The notes: generated by a model not told the origin, from the sequence alone. A DNA stretch of 64,000 nucleotides from UBA3537 sp038106885 (GCA_038106885.1 JAYNFX010000002.1:36107-100106); one strand, 5' to 3'. Positions 8,644 to 18,194 are shown, counted from the first letter of the stretch. Numbers and translations: made by a program.

Positions 8644-10323
8644 ATGAATCATTTAAACAAGTTTAGTAAAGTCATCACGCAGGATTCTACACAACCTGCT
8701 GCACAAGCAATGCTTCATGCTATTGGATTAACAAAAGAAGATTTTAAAAAGCCGTTAGTTGGTATAGCAAGTACTGGATATGAGGGAAATCCCTGTAATA
8801 TGCACCTAAACGATTTAGCAAAGAAAGTAAAGACTGGCACACAAAATAAAGATATTATTGGATTAATTTTTAATACTATTGGAGTTAGTGATGGGATATC
8901 TATGGGCACTCCAGGAATGCGATTTTCATTGCCATCTAGAGATGTTATTGCAGATTCTATGGAAACAGTTGTACAAGCTATGAGTTATGATGGAATGGTA
9001 ACTGTTGTTGGTTGTGATAAAAATATGCCAGGAGCACTAATGGCTATGATTAGAGTTAATAAACCCAGTATATTAGTTTACGGGGGGACAATTGATTCAG
9101 GTTGTCATAATGGCAAAAAGCTAGACATTGTCTCTGCATTTGAGGCTTGGGGTAGTAAAGTTGCGGGAACAATGTCTGAAAATGAATTTCAGAGCATTGT
9201 AGAAAAGGCTTGCCCTGGTGCAGGAGCATGTGGTGGTATGTATACAGCAAATACAATGGCATCAGCAATAGAGGCATTAGGGATGTCTCTTCCATATAAT
9301 TCTTCAAACCCTGCAACTGGAAAAGAAAAACAAGAAGAATCTATCCAAGCAGGTGAAGCAATGCGAATATTATTGGAAAGAGATATTAAGCCATCAGATA
9401 TTATAACTAAACAATCTCTAGAAAATGCTATAAGACTAGTAACTGTTCTTGGTGGTTCAACTAATGCAGTACTTCACTTTTTAGCTATAGCTAGGGCTGC
9501 TAAAGTTGAGTTTACACTTAAAGATTTTCAGAGAATTAGTGACGAAACTCCTTTTCTTGCAGATTTAAAACCAAGTGGCAAGTATCTAATGGAAGATGTT
9601 CACAGAGTTGGTGGTATTCCAGCAGTTTTGAAATATTTATTGAATCATGGTTTGCTTCATGGAGATTGCTTAACTGTGACAGGAAAAACACTTGCTGAAA
9701 ATCTTAACGAAATTGACGATTTAGAGGTTGGACAAAATGTAATTAAACCAATAGAAAAACCAATCAAAAAAACTGGTCATTTAAGAATGTTGTATGGGAA
9801 TCTAGCTCCTCAAGGTAGTGTTGCTAAAATTACCGGGAAAGAAGGTTTGAAATTTACAGGAAAGGCTAAGGTTTTTAATGGTGAATTCGAAACAAATAAA
9901 GGTATTAGTAGAGGAGATGTTAAAAAAGGAGATGTTGTAGTTATTAGGTACGAAGGACCAAAAGGAGGACCTGGCATGCCAGAAATGTTAAAACCTACAG
10001 CTGCAATCATGGGCGCAGGTTTAGGTAAAGACGTTGCACTAATAACTGACGGTAGGTTCTCTGGTGGTACTCACGGGTTTGTTGTCGGACATATAACACC
10101 TGAAGCTCAAGAGGGAGGTGCAATAGCATTAGTTGAGAATGGAGATACAATAACAATTGACGCTGAAAATAACTCAATTGAACTTGAAATTTCGGATAGT
10201 GAATTAGCTGAACGAAAATTAAAATGGAAAGCTCCCAAATTAAAAGTTTCAAGTGGTGTGCTTTATAAGTATGCGAAGTTAGTTTCATCAGCATCTAAAG
10301 GGTGTGTAACTGATGAAATTTGA
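8644..10323 (+). CDS. ilvD: Dihydroxy-acid dehydratase
   Basis: A 559-residue enzyme of full family length. It dehydrates 2,3-dihydroxy-isovalerate and 2,3-dihydroxy-3-methylvalerate to the 2-keto acids, the third common step to valine and isoleucine. The three Fe-S cysteine motifs are visible: GNPCNMHL, VVGCDKNMPG and CPGAGACGGMYTANTMASA. The C-terminal signature GRFSGGTHGFVVGHITPEA is complete. It is the first gene of ilvDBNCA; ilvB follows after 14 bases. The order with ilvD first and ilvA last is common in Bacteroidota. Confidence 0.98.
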   Translation: MNHLNKFSKVITQDSTQPAAQAMLHAIGLTKEDFKKPLVGIASTGYEGNPCNMHLNDLAKKVKTGTQNKDIIGLIFNTIGVSDGISMGTPGMRFSLPSRDVIADSMETVVQAMSYDGMVTVVGCDKNMPGALMAMIRVNKPSILVYGGTIDSGCHNGKKLDIVSAFEAWGSKVAGTMSENEFQSIVEKACPGAGACGGMYTANTMASAIEALGMSLPYNSSNPATGKEKQEESIQAGEAMRILLERDIKPSDIITKQSLENAIRLVTVLGGSTNAVLHFLAIARAAKVEFTLKDFQRISDETPFLADLKPSGKYLMEDVHRVGGIPAVLKYLLNHGLLHGDCLTVTGKTLAENLNEIDDLEVGQNVIKPIEKPIKKTGHLRMLYGNLAPQGSVAKITGKEGLKFTGKAKVFNGEFETNKGISRGDVKKGDVVVIRYEGPKGGPGMPEMLKPTAAIMGAGLGKDVALITDGRFSGGTHGFVVGHITPEAQEGGAIALVENGDTITIDAENNSIELEISDSELAERKLKWKAPKLKVSSGVLYKYAKLVSSASKGCVTDEI

Positions 10324-10337
10324 TATAATTATTAATT

Positions 10338-12071
10338 ATGCAAATTAAGACCAAAATAAAACCAAAATATTTAGATATGCCAGAAGAAAAAATCTCTGGT
10401 GCAGAAGCTGTAGTAAGATCACTTATTGCAGAAGGCGTTAAAATAATTTATGGATATCCAGGTGGAGCTATTATGCCAGTTTATGATGAGTTTTATAAAT
10501 ATCATGAAGAAATAAATCACGTTTTAACACGTCATGAACAAGGAGCTACACATGCTGCTCAAGGATTTGCTAGAATTTCAGGTCAAGTCGGTGTTGCAAT
10601 TGCTACTTCAGGACCTGGAGCAACAAATCTAATAACTGGAATTGCAGATGCACAAATTGATTCAACCCCAATGGTTTGTATTACAGGACAGGTACCATCA
10701 CATTTACTAGGAAGCGATGCTTTTCAAGAAACGGATATTGTTGGAATATCAACACCAGTAACTAAGTGGAACCATCAAATTACAACTGCAGATGAAATTC
10801 CGGAAGTTATTGCTAAAGCCTTTTATATAGCAAAAAGTGGACGACCAGGACCAGTTTTGATCGACATTACCAAAGATGCTCAATTCGAAACTTTAAATTT
10901 TAAATACACAAAGTGTAAAGGTATAAGAAGTTACAGTCCTGTTCCTAAGGTAAATAATAGTGCTCTTGAATCTGCCGCAAAATTAATAAACTCAGCAAAA
11001 AAACCATTAATTGTCTGGGGACAAGGAGTTATTTTAGGTAATGCGGAAAATGAATTTAAAAATTTTATTGAAAAATCTGGAGTTCCTTCTGCATGGACCA
11101 TTATGGGTGTTTCAGCATTATCAACTGACCATCCATTAAATGTGGGTATGGTTGGTATGCATGGAAATTATGGTCCTAATATTTTAACAAATGAATGTGA
11201 TGTATTAATAGCAATTGGAATGCGCTTTGATGATAGGGTTACTGGAAAACTTTCTGAATATGCAAAACAAGCAAAGGTTATTCACTTTGAAATTGATCCA
11301 GCTGAAATAAATAAAAATGTTATTGCTGATGTAGCTGTTCTAGGAGATTCCAAGGAGACATTATCGAAAATACTACCCCTTATAAAGAAAAACGAGCACA
11401 GAAAATGGAGAGATAAATTTACACAACTTTCTAAAATTGAATTTGAAAAAGTTATTGAAAAAGATTTATACCCAACTAAAGCTGGATTAACAATGGGTGA
11501 AGTTTTAAAGGAAATAAATAATCAGAGTAATGGAAAAGCTGCAATTGTTTCTGATGTAGGTCAACACCAGATGATAGCATGTAGATACGCTAAATTCACT
11601 AAATCTAGGGGTAATATAACTTCTGGGGGGCTTGGCACCATGGGTTTTGCTTTACCGGCTGCTATTGGAGCAAAAATGGCTAGCCCCAGTCGAGAAGTAG
11701 TAGCTGTGATTGGAGATGGAGGTTATCAAATGACAATCCAAGAATTAGGAACTATTTTTCAAACAAAATCAGCTGTAAAAATTGTCGTATTGAATAATGA
11801 TTTTTTAGGAATGGTAAGACAATGGCAGCAGTTATTTTTTGATAAACGTTATGCTTCAACTGTTATGACAAATCCAGATTTTGTAACAATAGCAAAAGGG
11901 TATCATATAGACGCTAAACGAGTTACAAAGCGATCTGAATTAGCCGGAGCAATTGAAGAAATGATGAATTCTAAGGATGCATATTTTTTGGAAGTATGTG
12001 TTGAAAAAGAAGATAATGTATTTCCTATGATACCATCTGGCGCGTCAGTATCGGAAATTAGACTTGAATAA
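10338..12071 (+). CDS. ilvB: Acetolactate synthase, large (catalytic) subunit
   Basis: A 577-residue thiamine-diphosphate enzyme that condenses two pyruvates, or pyruvate and 2-ketobutyrate, into acetohydroxy acids. The catalytic glutamate is Glu67 in RHEQGATHAAQGFAR. SGPGATN follows, and the ThDP/Mg motif GDGGYQMTIQELGTI lies near the C-terminus, ending in LNND. A second possible start is the ATG at 10377 (MPEEKISGAEAV), where family similarity begins; the extra 13 residues from 10338 are lysine-rich. The regulatory subunit ilvN follows after 9 bases. Confidence 0.97.
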   Translation: MQIKTKIKPKYLDMPEEKISGAEAVVRSLIAEGVKIIYGYPGGAIMPVYDEFYKYHEEINHVLTRHEQGATHAAQGFARISGQVGVAIATSGPGATNLITGIADAQIDSTPMVCITGQVPSHLLGSDAFQETDIVGISTPVTKWNHQITTADEIPEVIAKAFYIAKSGRPGPVLIDITKDAQFETLNFKYTKCKGIRSYSPVPKVNNSALESAAKLINSAKKPLIVWGQGVILGNAENEFKNFIEKSGVPSAWTIMGVSALSTDHPLNVGMVGMHGNYGPNILTNECDVLIAIGMRFDDRVTGKLSEYAKQAKVIHFEIDPAEINKNVIADVAVLGDSKETLSKILPLIKKNEHRKWRDKFTQLSKIEFEKVIEKDLYPTKAGLTMGEVLKEINNQSNGKAAIVSDVGQHQMIACRYAKFTKSRGNITSGGLGTMGFALPAAIGAKMASPSREVVAVIGDGGYQMTIQELGTIFQTKSAVKIVVLNNDFLGMVRQWQQLFFDKRYASTVMTNPDFVTIAKGYHIDAKRVTKRSELAGAIEEMMNSKDAYFLEVCVEKEDNVFPMIPSGASVSEIRLE

Positions 12072-12080
12072 TAAATTAAA

Positions 12081-12611
12081 ATGGCTAATAAGTTAAAACA
12101 GTACACAATTTCGGTTTATACTGAAAACAATATTGGTTTATTAAACCGTATTTCTGCAATATTTCAACGAAGACATATAAATATTGAAAGTATGAATATT
12201 TCTGAATCTGAAATTGAAGGTGTATCTAGATTCACAATTTTGGTAAATATGTCTGAGAGTAATGTCAAAAAAATTATAGGTCAAATCGAAAAGCAAATAG
12301 AAGTGATCAAGGCATTTTATCATACTGACGAGGAGACTATCTATCTAGAGTCTTGCATGTTCAAAATAAAATCAGATTTATTGTTTGAAGAGAGACAAAT
12401 TCAAAATATCATCAAGGAAAGTGATTCCAGAATTATCACAGTCAATAGAGAGTTTTTTGTCCTTGAAAAATCAGGTAGAAGACATGAAATTGCGATGTTA
12501 CATCGTGAGCTAAAGGCTTTTGGTGTTATGCAATTTGTACGATCTGGTAGAATTGCTGTTACAAAAGACGAAATGAAAATATCTAAAATATTAAACGCTT
12601 TTAAAAATTAA
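12081..12611 (+). CDS. ilvN: Acetolactate synthase, small (regulatory) subunit
   Basis: A 176-residue regulatory subunit. The N-terminal ACT domain begins YTISVYTENNIGLLNRIS, with a glycine/asparagine-rich ligand site that binds valine in characterised enzymes, followed by RRHINIESMNI. The C-terminal half is a second conserved domain (IKESDSRIITVNREFFVLEKSG) that activates the large subunit. This is the long form of the subunit, as in most Gram-negative bacteria. It sits between ilvB and ilvC with gaps of 9 and 10 bases. Confidence 0.95.
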   Translation: MANKLKQYTISVYTENNIGLLNRISAIFQRRHINIESMNISESEIEGVSRFTILVNMSESNVKKIIGQIEKQIEVIKAFYHTDEETIYLESCMFKIKSDLLFEERQIQNIIKESDSRIITVNREFFVLEKSGRRHEIAMLHRELKAFGVMQFVRSGRIAVTKDEMKISKILNAFKN

Positions 12612-12621
12612 ATATAAGAAA

Positions 12622-14103
12622 ATGACAAATTACTTCAATACACTATCGCTAGGGAATAAACTAGACCAGTTATCTAAATGTAGATTTATGGATATTTCAG
12701 AATTTCGGGACGGTGTAAATGCGTTAAAAAATAAGAAAATAGTGATTGTTGGATGTGGTGCTCAAGGTTTAAACCAGGGTCTTAACATGAGAGATTCTGG
12801 ATTAGATATTTCTTATGCATTAAGAGAAAAAGCTATAATTGAACAAAGACAGTCTTTTAAGAATGCTACTGAGAATAAATTCAATGTTGGTATTTATCAA
12901 GATCTAATTCCTACTGCAGATGTTGTTCTAAATCTTACTCCAGATAAGCAACATTCTAATGTTATCGATACTGTTATGCCTTTGATGAAAAAAGGAGCAA
13001 CACTTTCATATTCACATGGATTTAATATTGTCGAGGAAGGAAAGCAGATTCGCAAGGACCTAACGGTAATTATGGTAGCGCCAAAATGCCCAGGAAGTGA
13101 AGTCCGTGAAGAATATAAAAGAGGGTTTGGGGTACCAACGCTTATTGCGGTTCATCCCGAAAATGATCCAGAAGGAAAAGGTTGGGCACAGGCCAAAGCC
13201 TATGCAGTAGCCACTGGAGGTCATAAAGCTGGTGTTTTAGAATCATCATTTGTCGCAGAAGTCAAAAGTGATTTGATGGGAGAGCAAACTATCCTTTGTG
13301 GTGTACTTCAAACCGCCTCAATTTTGTCTTTTGATAAGATGTTAGAGGAAGGGATAGAGCCTTCTTACGCTTCTAAATTAATTCAATACGGATGGGAAAC
13401 TATCACTGAAGCGCTTAAACATGGTGGTATAACAAATATGATGGATCGTTTATCTAATCCATCAAAAATTAAGGCTTTTGAGCTTTCAGAAGAACTTAAA
13501 AACATCATGAAACCTTTGTTTGAAAAGCATATGGATGATATTATGTCTGGACATTTTTCAAAAACAATGATGGAAGATTGGGCGAATGACGATATAAACC
13601 TATTAACATGGAGAGCTGCTACAGGAGAAACTGCTTTCGAAAAAACAGCACCAACTTCTGACACTATTTCAGAGCAAGAATATTTTGATCATGGAGTCTT
13701 GATGGTTGCATTTGTAAGAGCAGGAGTGGAGCTCGCATTTGAAACTATGGTGGCTTCAGGAATAAAAGAAGAATCAGCTTATTATGAATCCTTACATGAA
13801 TTGCCTTTAATAGCAAATACAGTTGCAAGAAAAAAATTATTTGAAATGAATCGTATCATTTCTGATACTGCTGAATATGGATGTTATTTATTCGATCATG
13901 CATGTAAGCCACTTTTGGTTGATTTTATGAAAACCGTGAAAAAAGACGTAATTGGAACTGCTTATTCATTTGAATCTAATACTGTAGATAATGCAACCTT
14001 AATAACTGTAAATCAATTAATTAGAAACCACTCTATTGAATATGTTGGTCGAACTTTGCGTCAAGCCATGACAGAAATGAAAGTTATAAAATCTGAAGCT
14101 TAA
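12622..14103 (+). CDS. ilvC: Ketol-acid reductoisomerase, class II
   Basis: A 493-residue enzyme, the long class II form known from E. coli and plants (class I has about 330 residues). It isomerises and reduces acetohydroxy acids with NADPH and Mg2+. The nucleotide motif is IVGCGAQGLNQGLNMRDSG, followed by YALRE, where the loop sets NADPH preference. The Rossmann and duplicated knotted helical domains are complete; metal-ligand acidic residues lie in VKSDLMGEQTILCG. It precedes ilvA by 6 bases. Confidence 0.97.
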   Translation: MTNYFNTLSLGNKLDQLSKCRFMDISEFRDGVNALKNKKIVIVGCGAQGLNQGLNMRDSGLDISYALREKAIIEQRQSFKNATENKFNVGIYQDLIPTADVVLNLTPDKQHSNVIDTVMPLMKKGATLSYSHGFNIVEEGKQIRKDLTVIMVAPKCPGSEVREEYKRGFGVPTLIAVHPENDPEGKGWAQAKAYAVATGGHKAGVLESSFVAEVKSDLMGEQTILCGVLQTASILSFDKMLEEGIEPSYASKLIQYGWETITEALKHGGITNMMDRLSNPSKIKAFELSEELKNIMKPLFEKHMDDIMSGHFSKTMMEDWANDDINLLTWRAATGETAFEKTAPTSDTISEQEYFDHGVLMVAFVRAGVELAFETMVASGIKEESAYYESLHELPLIANTVARKKLFEMNRIISDTAEYGCYLFDHACKPLLVDFMKTVKKDVIGTAYSFESNTVDNATLITVNQLIRNHSIEYVGRTLRQAMTEMKVIKSEA

Positions 14104-14109
14104 CAAAAA

Positions 14110-15375
14110 ATGAAAAATCTTCAAACGACATATTTTCCAACTGTAGAAGACATTAAGGCTGCAGCTGAAAAATTAAATGGCATTGCAGCTCTTACACCTT
14201 TAGAAGAACATCCTCGTTTTTCTCAAGAGTATGAATGTGAAATGTTGTTCAAAAGAGAAGATTTGCAACAGGTTCGGTCTTATAAAATTCGAGGAGCTTA
14301 CAACAAAATATCATCTTTGAGTAACGAAGAAACCAAAGAAGGTATTATTTGTGCCAGTGCTGGAAATCATGCTCAAGGAGTAGCCTTATCGTGTAGACTA
14401 TTAAAAATAAAGGGTAAAATTTTTATGCCTTCGCCGACACCAAATCAGAAAGTAGAGCAGGTGAAAATGTTTGGTCAAGAATATGTTGAAGTTGTATTGG
14501 TTGGTGATACATTTGATGATTCTTACCACATGGCCATAAAAGAAAGTGAACAATTTGGAAAACCATTGGTCCATCCATTTAATGATCCTAAAGTTATTGA
14601 AGGACAGGGAACTGTGGGTTTAGAAATCATTAAGCAAGCAGAATCTCCAATAGATTATATTTTCATACCTGTTGGTGGTGGTGGTTTAGCTTCTGGTTTG
14701 TCATCTATAGTGAAATCATTATCACCAAATACAAAAATCATTGGAGTAGAGCCCGCTGGAGCACCATCTATGTCAAAATCCATAAATAAAGGTGAAGTCG
14801 TGCAATTAGACGAAATTGAAAAATTTGTCGATGGTGCATCCGTTCAACGTGTTGGAGATTTAACATTCAGTATTTGTCAAAAAAATCTAGATGTGATGAC
14901 CACCGTTCATGAAGGTAAAATATGCCAAACCATCTTGGACATGTACAATAAAGATGCTATTGTTGCTGAACCGGCAGGGGTAATGAGTATAGCAGCATTG
15001 GATGAGTTCAAAGATGAAATTAAAGGAAAAACAGTGGTTTGTTTGGTTAGTGGTAGTAATAATGACATCACGCGTACAGCAGAAATAAAGGAGCGCGCAT
15101 TGTTATATGCAAATTTGAAACACTATTTTATTATAAAATTTCCGCAGCGACCAGGAGCATTACGAGAATTTGTCGTCGATATGCTCGGTCCGCAAGACGA
15201 CATTACACATTTTGAGTATACTAAAAAAGTAAATCGTGAAAATGATGTAGCTGTCGTAGGTGTTCAACTAAAAACTCAAGAAGATCTTCAGCCGTTAATT
15301 TCAAAGTTAAAAGATCACAATTTTTTTGGCGATTATCTAAACAATAAGCCAGAATTGTTTCAGTTTTTAGTTTGA
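14110..15375 (+). CDS. ilvA: Threonine dehydratase (biosynthetic)
   Basis: A 421-residue PLP enzyme that converts threonine to 2-ketobutyrate, the first committed step to isoleucine. The PLP lysine is Lys59 in VRSYKIRGAYNK. The phosphate-binding glycine loop is PVGGGGLASGLSS, and CLVSGSNND lies near the end of the catalytic domain. The last 85 residues (from about YFIIKFPQRPGALREF) form one ACT-like regulatory domain, as in the shorter Bacillus-type enzyme, where E. coli IlvA has two. It closes the ilv operon, and no clear intrinsic terminator follows. Confidence 0.95.
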   Translation: MKNLQTTYFPTVEDIKAAAEKLNGIAALTPLEEHPRFSQEYECEMLFKREDLQQVRSYKIRGAYNKISSLSNEETKEGIICASAGNHAQGVALSCRLLKIKGKIFMPSPTPNQKVEQVKMFGQEYVEVVLVGDTFDDSYHMAIKESEQFGKPLVHPFNDPKVIEGQGTVGLEIIKQAESPIDYIFIPVGGGGLASGLSSIVKSLSPNTKIIGVEPAGAPSMSKSINKGEVVQLDEIEKFVDGASVQRVGDLTFSICQKNLDVMTTVHEGKICQTILDMYNKDAIVAEPAGVMSIAALDEFKDEIKGKTVVCLVSGSNNDITRTAEIKERALLYANLKHYFIIKFPQRPGALREFVVDMLGPQDDITHFEYTKKVNRENDVAVVGVQLKTQEDLQPLISKLKDHNFFGDYLNNKPELFQFLV

Positions 15376-15469
15376 TTCCATTTAATTTAACTATATCCAA
15401 CAGTAAATACAATTTGAACTATAATTTATATTATGTAAAATAGAATTTATGGTTAAATAAATATTATGA

Positions 15470-15477
15470 TATATTTG
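15470..15477 (+). promoter_or_regulatory. -7 element (TATATTTG) four bases before a start codon
   Basis: TATATTTG fits TAnnTTTG. The ATG of the DUF3817 gene starts at 15482, so transcription would begin at or next to the start codon. A TTTA 20 bases upstream (15446-15449) is a weak -33 match. Confidence 0.5.
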
Positions 15478-15481
15478 TAAT

Positions 15482-15781
15482 ATGGTTTCAATAATAACTG
15501 CCCTCTTTAGAATAATCGGATTTTTGGAAGGATTATCTTATTTATTACTAATATTGATTGCAGTTCCTATTAAATACATATTTAATTCACCTTCAATGGT
15601 TAAATATTTAGGAATGCCACATGGAATACTGTTTATAATGTATTTACTAGTTTCAGTAATAATGAAAAAAAACAATAAATGGGTTAAAAATAATTTTATT
15701 CTCGTTCTTATTGCTTCTATTATACCTTTTGGTACATTTGTAGTTGATTATAAACTAAAAAAAAATAAAATAATTAGATAA
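15482..15781 (+). CDS. DUF3817 family small membrane protein
   Basis: A 99-residue protein with three predicted membrane segments (residues about 8-30, 43-60 and 72-88). The signature FRIIGFLEGLSYLLLILIAVPIKY and a central GMPHGILF are typical of DUF3817, a family of unknown function. The ATG sits five bases after a promoter-like element, so the transcript may have almost no leader. The MscS-type gene follows 2 bases after its stop and is probably co-transcribed. Confidence 0.8.
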   Translation: MVSIITALFRIIGFLEGLSYLLLILIAVPIKYIFNSPSMVKYLGMPHGILFIMYLLVSVIMKKNNKWVKNNFILVLIASIIPFGTFVVDYKLKKNKIIR

Positions 15782-15783
15782 AA

Positions 15784-17016
15784 ATGGATTTTTTCCTAAA
15801 TAAACTAAAAGATATATTACTAAATGCAGGCATTAAAGATTCAATTGCTGATTGGTCATCTATTTTAGTTTTAGTTGCTATTTCTCTTTCTATTATTTTT
15901 CTAATAGATTTTGTGATTAGAAAAATTATTAGATCCATTTTTTCAAAAATTGCTGATAAAACAAAAACCGATTTTGATGATATTATGATTAATCATAAGG
16001 TCCCTCGAAATATTGCTCATATTGTTCCTGTGGTTTTAATTTATAATATTATTCCCAATATTTTCTATGAACACTTAGATCTAAAATTATTTCTTGAGAA
16101 ATTAATATTAGTTTCCGTTGTAGTTTCAATCGTATGGGCAATTAGAAGTGTTTTTAAGTCAATAAAAATATTCTTTAAATCTATCGAAAGACTTAGGGAT
16201 AAACCCATAGACAGTTATATCCAAGTTTTAATGATATTTGTTTGGTTAACTGGTATTTTTGGTATACTAGCAATTGTCACAGGTATTTCTTTTTGGGAAT
16301 TTATGGCAGGTATTGGAACAGTTTCTGCTGTCATAATATTGGTATTTAAAGATACAATACTTGGATTTGTAGCTAGTATTCAAGTATCAGTAAATGATAT
16401 GGTTCGAATTGGAGATTGGATTACATTTGAAAAATATGGTGCGGACGGAGACGTAATAGAAATAAATTTAGCTACTGTTAAAGTTAGAAATTTCGATCAT
16501 ACAATAACCACTATACCAACTTATGCACTCATTTCAGACTCTTTTAAAAATTGGAGAGGAATGACCGAATCAAAAGGTCGACGGATTAAACGATCTCTAA
16601 ATATAAGAATTTCAAGTATTCGACACTTAAATGATTCTGATATACAAAAGATGTCAAAAATTGATTTAATTAAAAAATATATTGAGAATAAATCTGAGGA
16701 AATTATAGATTATAATAAAACTTCTTTTGCTGATAAATCTTTATTAATAAACGGAAGAAATCTTACAAATATTGGAGTTTTTAGAAAGTATATTGAGTGC
16801 TTTGTTGAGAATCATTCAGCTATAAACAAGGATTTAATGATAATGGCTAGACAACTTGAGCCAGATGAAAACGGATTACCAATCCAAATTTATGCGTTTT
16901 CTAATGACAAGAGGTGGCAAAATTTTGAATACATAATCGCTGATATTTTTGATCACTTAATAGCCTCTGCACCATCATTTGATCTAGAAATACATGAAAA
17001 CAAGTTTAAGGGATAA
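15784..17016 (+). CDS. Mechanosensitive channel, MscS/YbdG family
   Basis: A 410-residue inner-membrane protein. Four to five hydrophobic helices occupy residues about 20-190. The MscS core follows: FKDTILGFVASIQVSVND (end of the pore helix and beta-domain entry), MVRIGDWITF, then DGDVIEINLATVKVRNFDHT, which is the cytoplasmic beta domain. The insert NWRGMTESKGRRIKRSLNI is characteristic of the YbdG (MscM) branch rather than MscS itself. It should release solutes on hypo-osmotic shock or sense membrane tension. Its 3' end overlaps the next gene by 23 bases. Confidence 0.9.
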   Translation: MDFFLNKLKDILLNAGIKDSIADWSSILVLVAISLSIIFLIDFVIRKIIRSIFSKIADKTKTDFDDIMINHKVPRNIAHIVPVVLIYNIIPNIFYEHLDLKLFLEKLILVSVVVSIVWAIRSVFKSIKIFFKSIERLRDKPIDSYIQVLMIFVWLTGIFGILAIVTGISFWEFMAGIGTVSAVIILVFKDTILGFVASIQVSVNDMVRIGDWITFEKYGADGDVIEINLATVKVRNFDHTITTIPTYALISDSFKNWRGMTESKGRRIKRSLNIRISSIRHLNDSDIQKMSKIDLIKKYIENKSEEIIDYNKTSFADKSLLINGRNLTNIGVFRKYIECFVENHSAINKDLMIMARQLEPDENGLPIQIYAFSNDKRWQNFEYIIADIFDHLIASAPSFDLEIHENKFKG

Positions 17017-17398
17017 AAATATTGTTCTTTTAAGACCTAAAGTCAACAGTAATAAAAACATCAGTTACAAGAATGATATCGAGAAGTTTCAAAATATTGT
17101 TCTTAGACCAATATTAAAATTTCAAAATGATTTATTAGTAGAACTATTCATTTTTGAATTTGAAAAGACAAAAACTAAGTTTGATTTAATTAACAACGAG
17201 CAAAAAATCAAATTAATTATTAATAATCTAAAATATAATAACAAGTTAAAACAGATTCTACTTGGTACTATTATTGGAATGTTTTCAAATAATAATCTTA
17301 CTTTCTACAAAGCTAATTATTCAAAAATCAATAAAAGAATTTTTTCAATGTTAAATGACAGATTAATTGACCAATTAATTAAACTCGATGTTGTTTAA
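16994..17398 (+). CDS. Conserved hypothetical protein of flavobacteria
   Basis: A 134-residue, lysine- and asparagine-rich, mainly helical protein without membrane segments. The block KFQNIVLRPILKFQNDLLVELF resembles a family I remember from flavobacterial genomes, where it is often labelled glyoxalase; I see no glyoxalase metal-ligand pattern and do not accept that label. A second conserved block is LKQILLGTIIGMFSNNNLTFY. It starts inside the channel gene (23-base overlap) and ends 24 bases inside the convergent truA gene. Function unknown. Confidence 0.65.
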   Translation: MKTSLRDKNIVLLRPKVNSNKNISYKNDIEKFQNIVLRPILKFQNDLLVELFIFEFEKTKTKFDLINNEQKIKLIINNLKYNNKLKQILLGTIIGMFSNNNLTFYKANYSKINKRIFSMLNDRLIDQLIKLDVV

Positions 17399-18160
17399 AA
17401 TAAGACCATTTGCTGGTGCGATGTAGTCAATTTTAATATCTGATTCGATTTTCAAACTGTCTTTTATATAGTTTAGACTAATTTCTGACTTCCCCAACTG
17501 AATTAATGCACCCATCATCAATCGAATTTGATGTCTACCAAATCCCTTTCCTACAACTTTAAGCAAATAACTTCTTTTTGGAAAAAAATTTGCTTTATAT
17601 ATATTATTTTCAATTAATTCACATTCTTTTATCTCTCTAGTATATACGCCCGTGTTAGAAGGTTTGTAACAATATGATTTAAAATTATGAACACCTTTAA
17701 ACAAATTAGCACCTTTAATCATCATTTCTATATCTAAATGATCTAGGATTGTTGTTAAAATGGGTGAACAAAAAGGATGGCACTTCTCCCCTTCTGAAAA
17801 AATATAATGGTATTCTTTAAATTTTGAATCTTTAATAACATTAAAATTTGAATCGATTTGTTCAATTGATAATATTCTAATGTCCTGTGGTAAATTATTA
17901 TTGAATTCTTTGATAAATGACTCAAAGTTTTCCAAAGGTTTATCAATAAGAAATAATTCGAATACAGACTTTACAGCAGAAACTTTTGCGTCAGTTCTTC
18001 CAGCCGATAATGTTTTAAACTTTCTACCTTCAAGAATATATTTTAAAGTACGATCAATTACTGAATGAAGTGTTTTGACATCTGGTTGTTTTTGCCAACC
18101 ATGATAACGGTATCCAAGAAATTGAAATTTGACTAAGTAATAAAAACGTTTTTCAAACAT
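17375..18160 (-). CDS. truA: tRNA pseudouridine synthase A
   Basis: A 261-residue enzyme that makes pseudouridine at positions 38-40 of tRNA anticodon stems. The catalytic aspartate is Asp57 in SAGRTDAKVSA; the family consensus is GRTDAGVHA. The N-terminal YRYHGWQKQP and the late GKGFGRHQIRLMMGAL correspond to the known GWQ and FLRHMVR blocks, but both are divergent, as is usual in this phylum. ATG at 18160 is preferred to TTG one codon earlier. Its 3' end overlaps the convergent hypothetical gene by 24 bases. Confidence 0.9.
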   Translation of the reverse strand: MFEKRFYYLVKFQFLGYRYHGWQKQPDVKTLHSVIDRTLKYILEGRKFKTLSAGRTDAKVSAVKSVFELFLIDKPLENFESFIKEFNNNLPQDIRILSIEQIDSNFNVIKDSKFKEYHYIFSEGEKCHPFCSPILTTILDHLDIEMMIKGANLFKGVHNFKSYCYKPSNTGVYTREIKECELIENNIYKANFFPKRSYLLKVVGKGFGRHQIRLMMGALIQLGKSEISLNYIKDSLKIESDIKIDYIAPANGLILNNIEFN

Positions 18161-18194
18161 CAATCAATAAGAGTCAATTTATAAATTGAATTTA

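Noticed and set aside
9056..10294. Open frames of 66-95 codons on the minus strand inside ilvD
   Set aside because: They are shadows of ilvD codon usage, with no promoter, no start context and no recognisable domain.
15060..15310. Slightly higher GC in the 3' part of ilvA, possible transfer
   Set aside because: The rise is modest (upper 30s percent in the lines I counted) and the encoded ACT-like domain is ordinary for the family.
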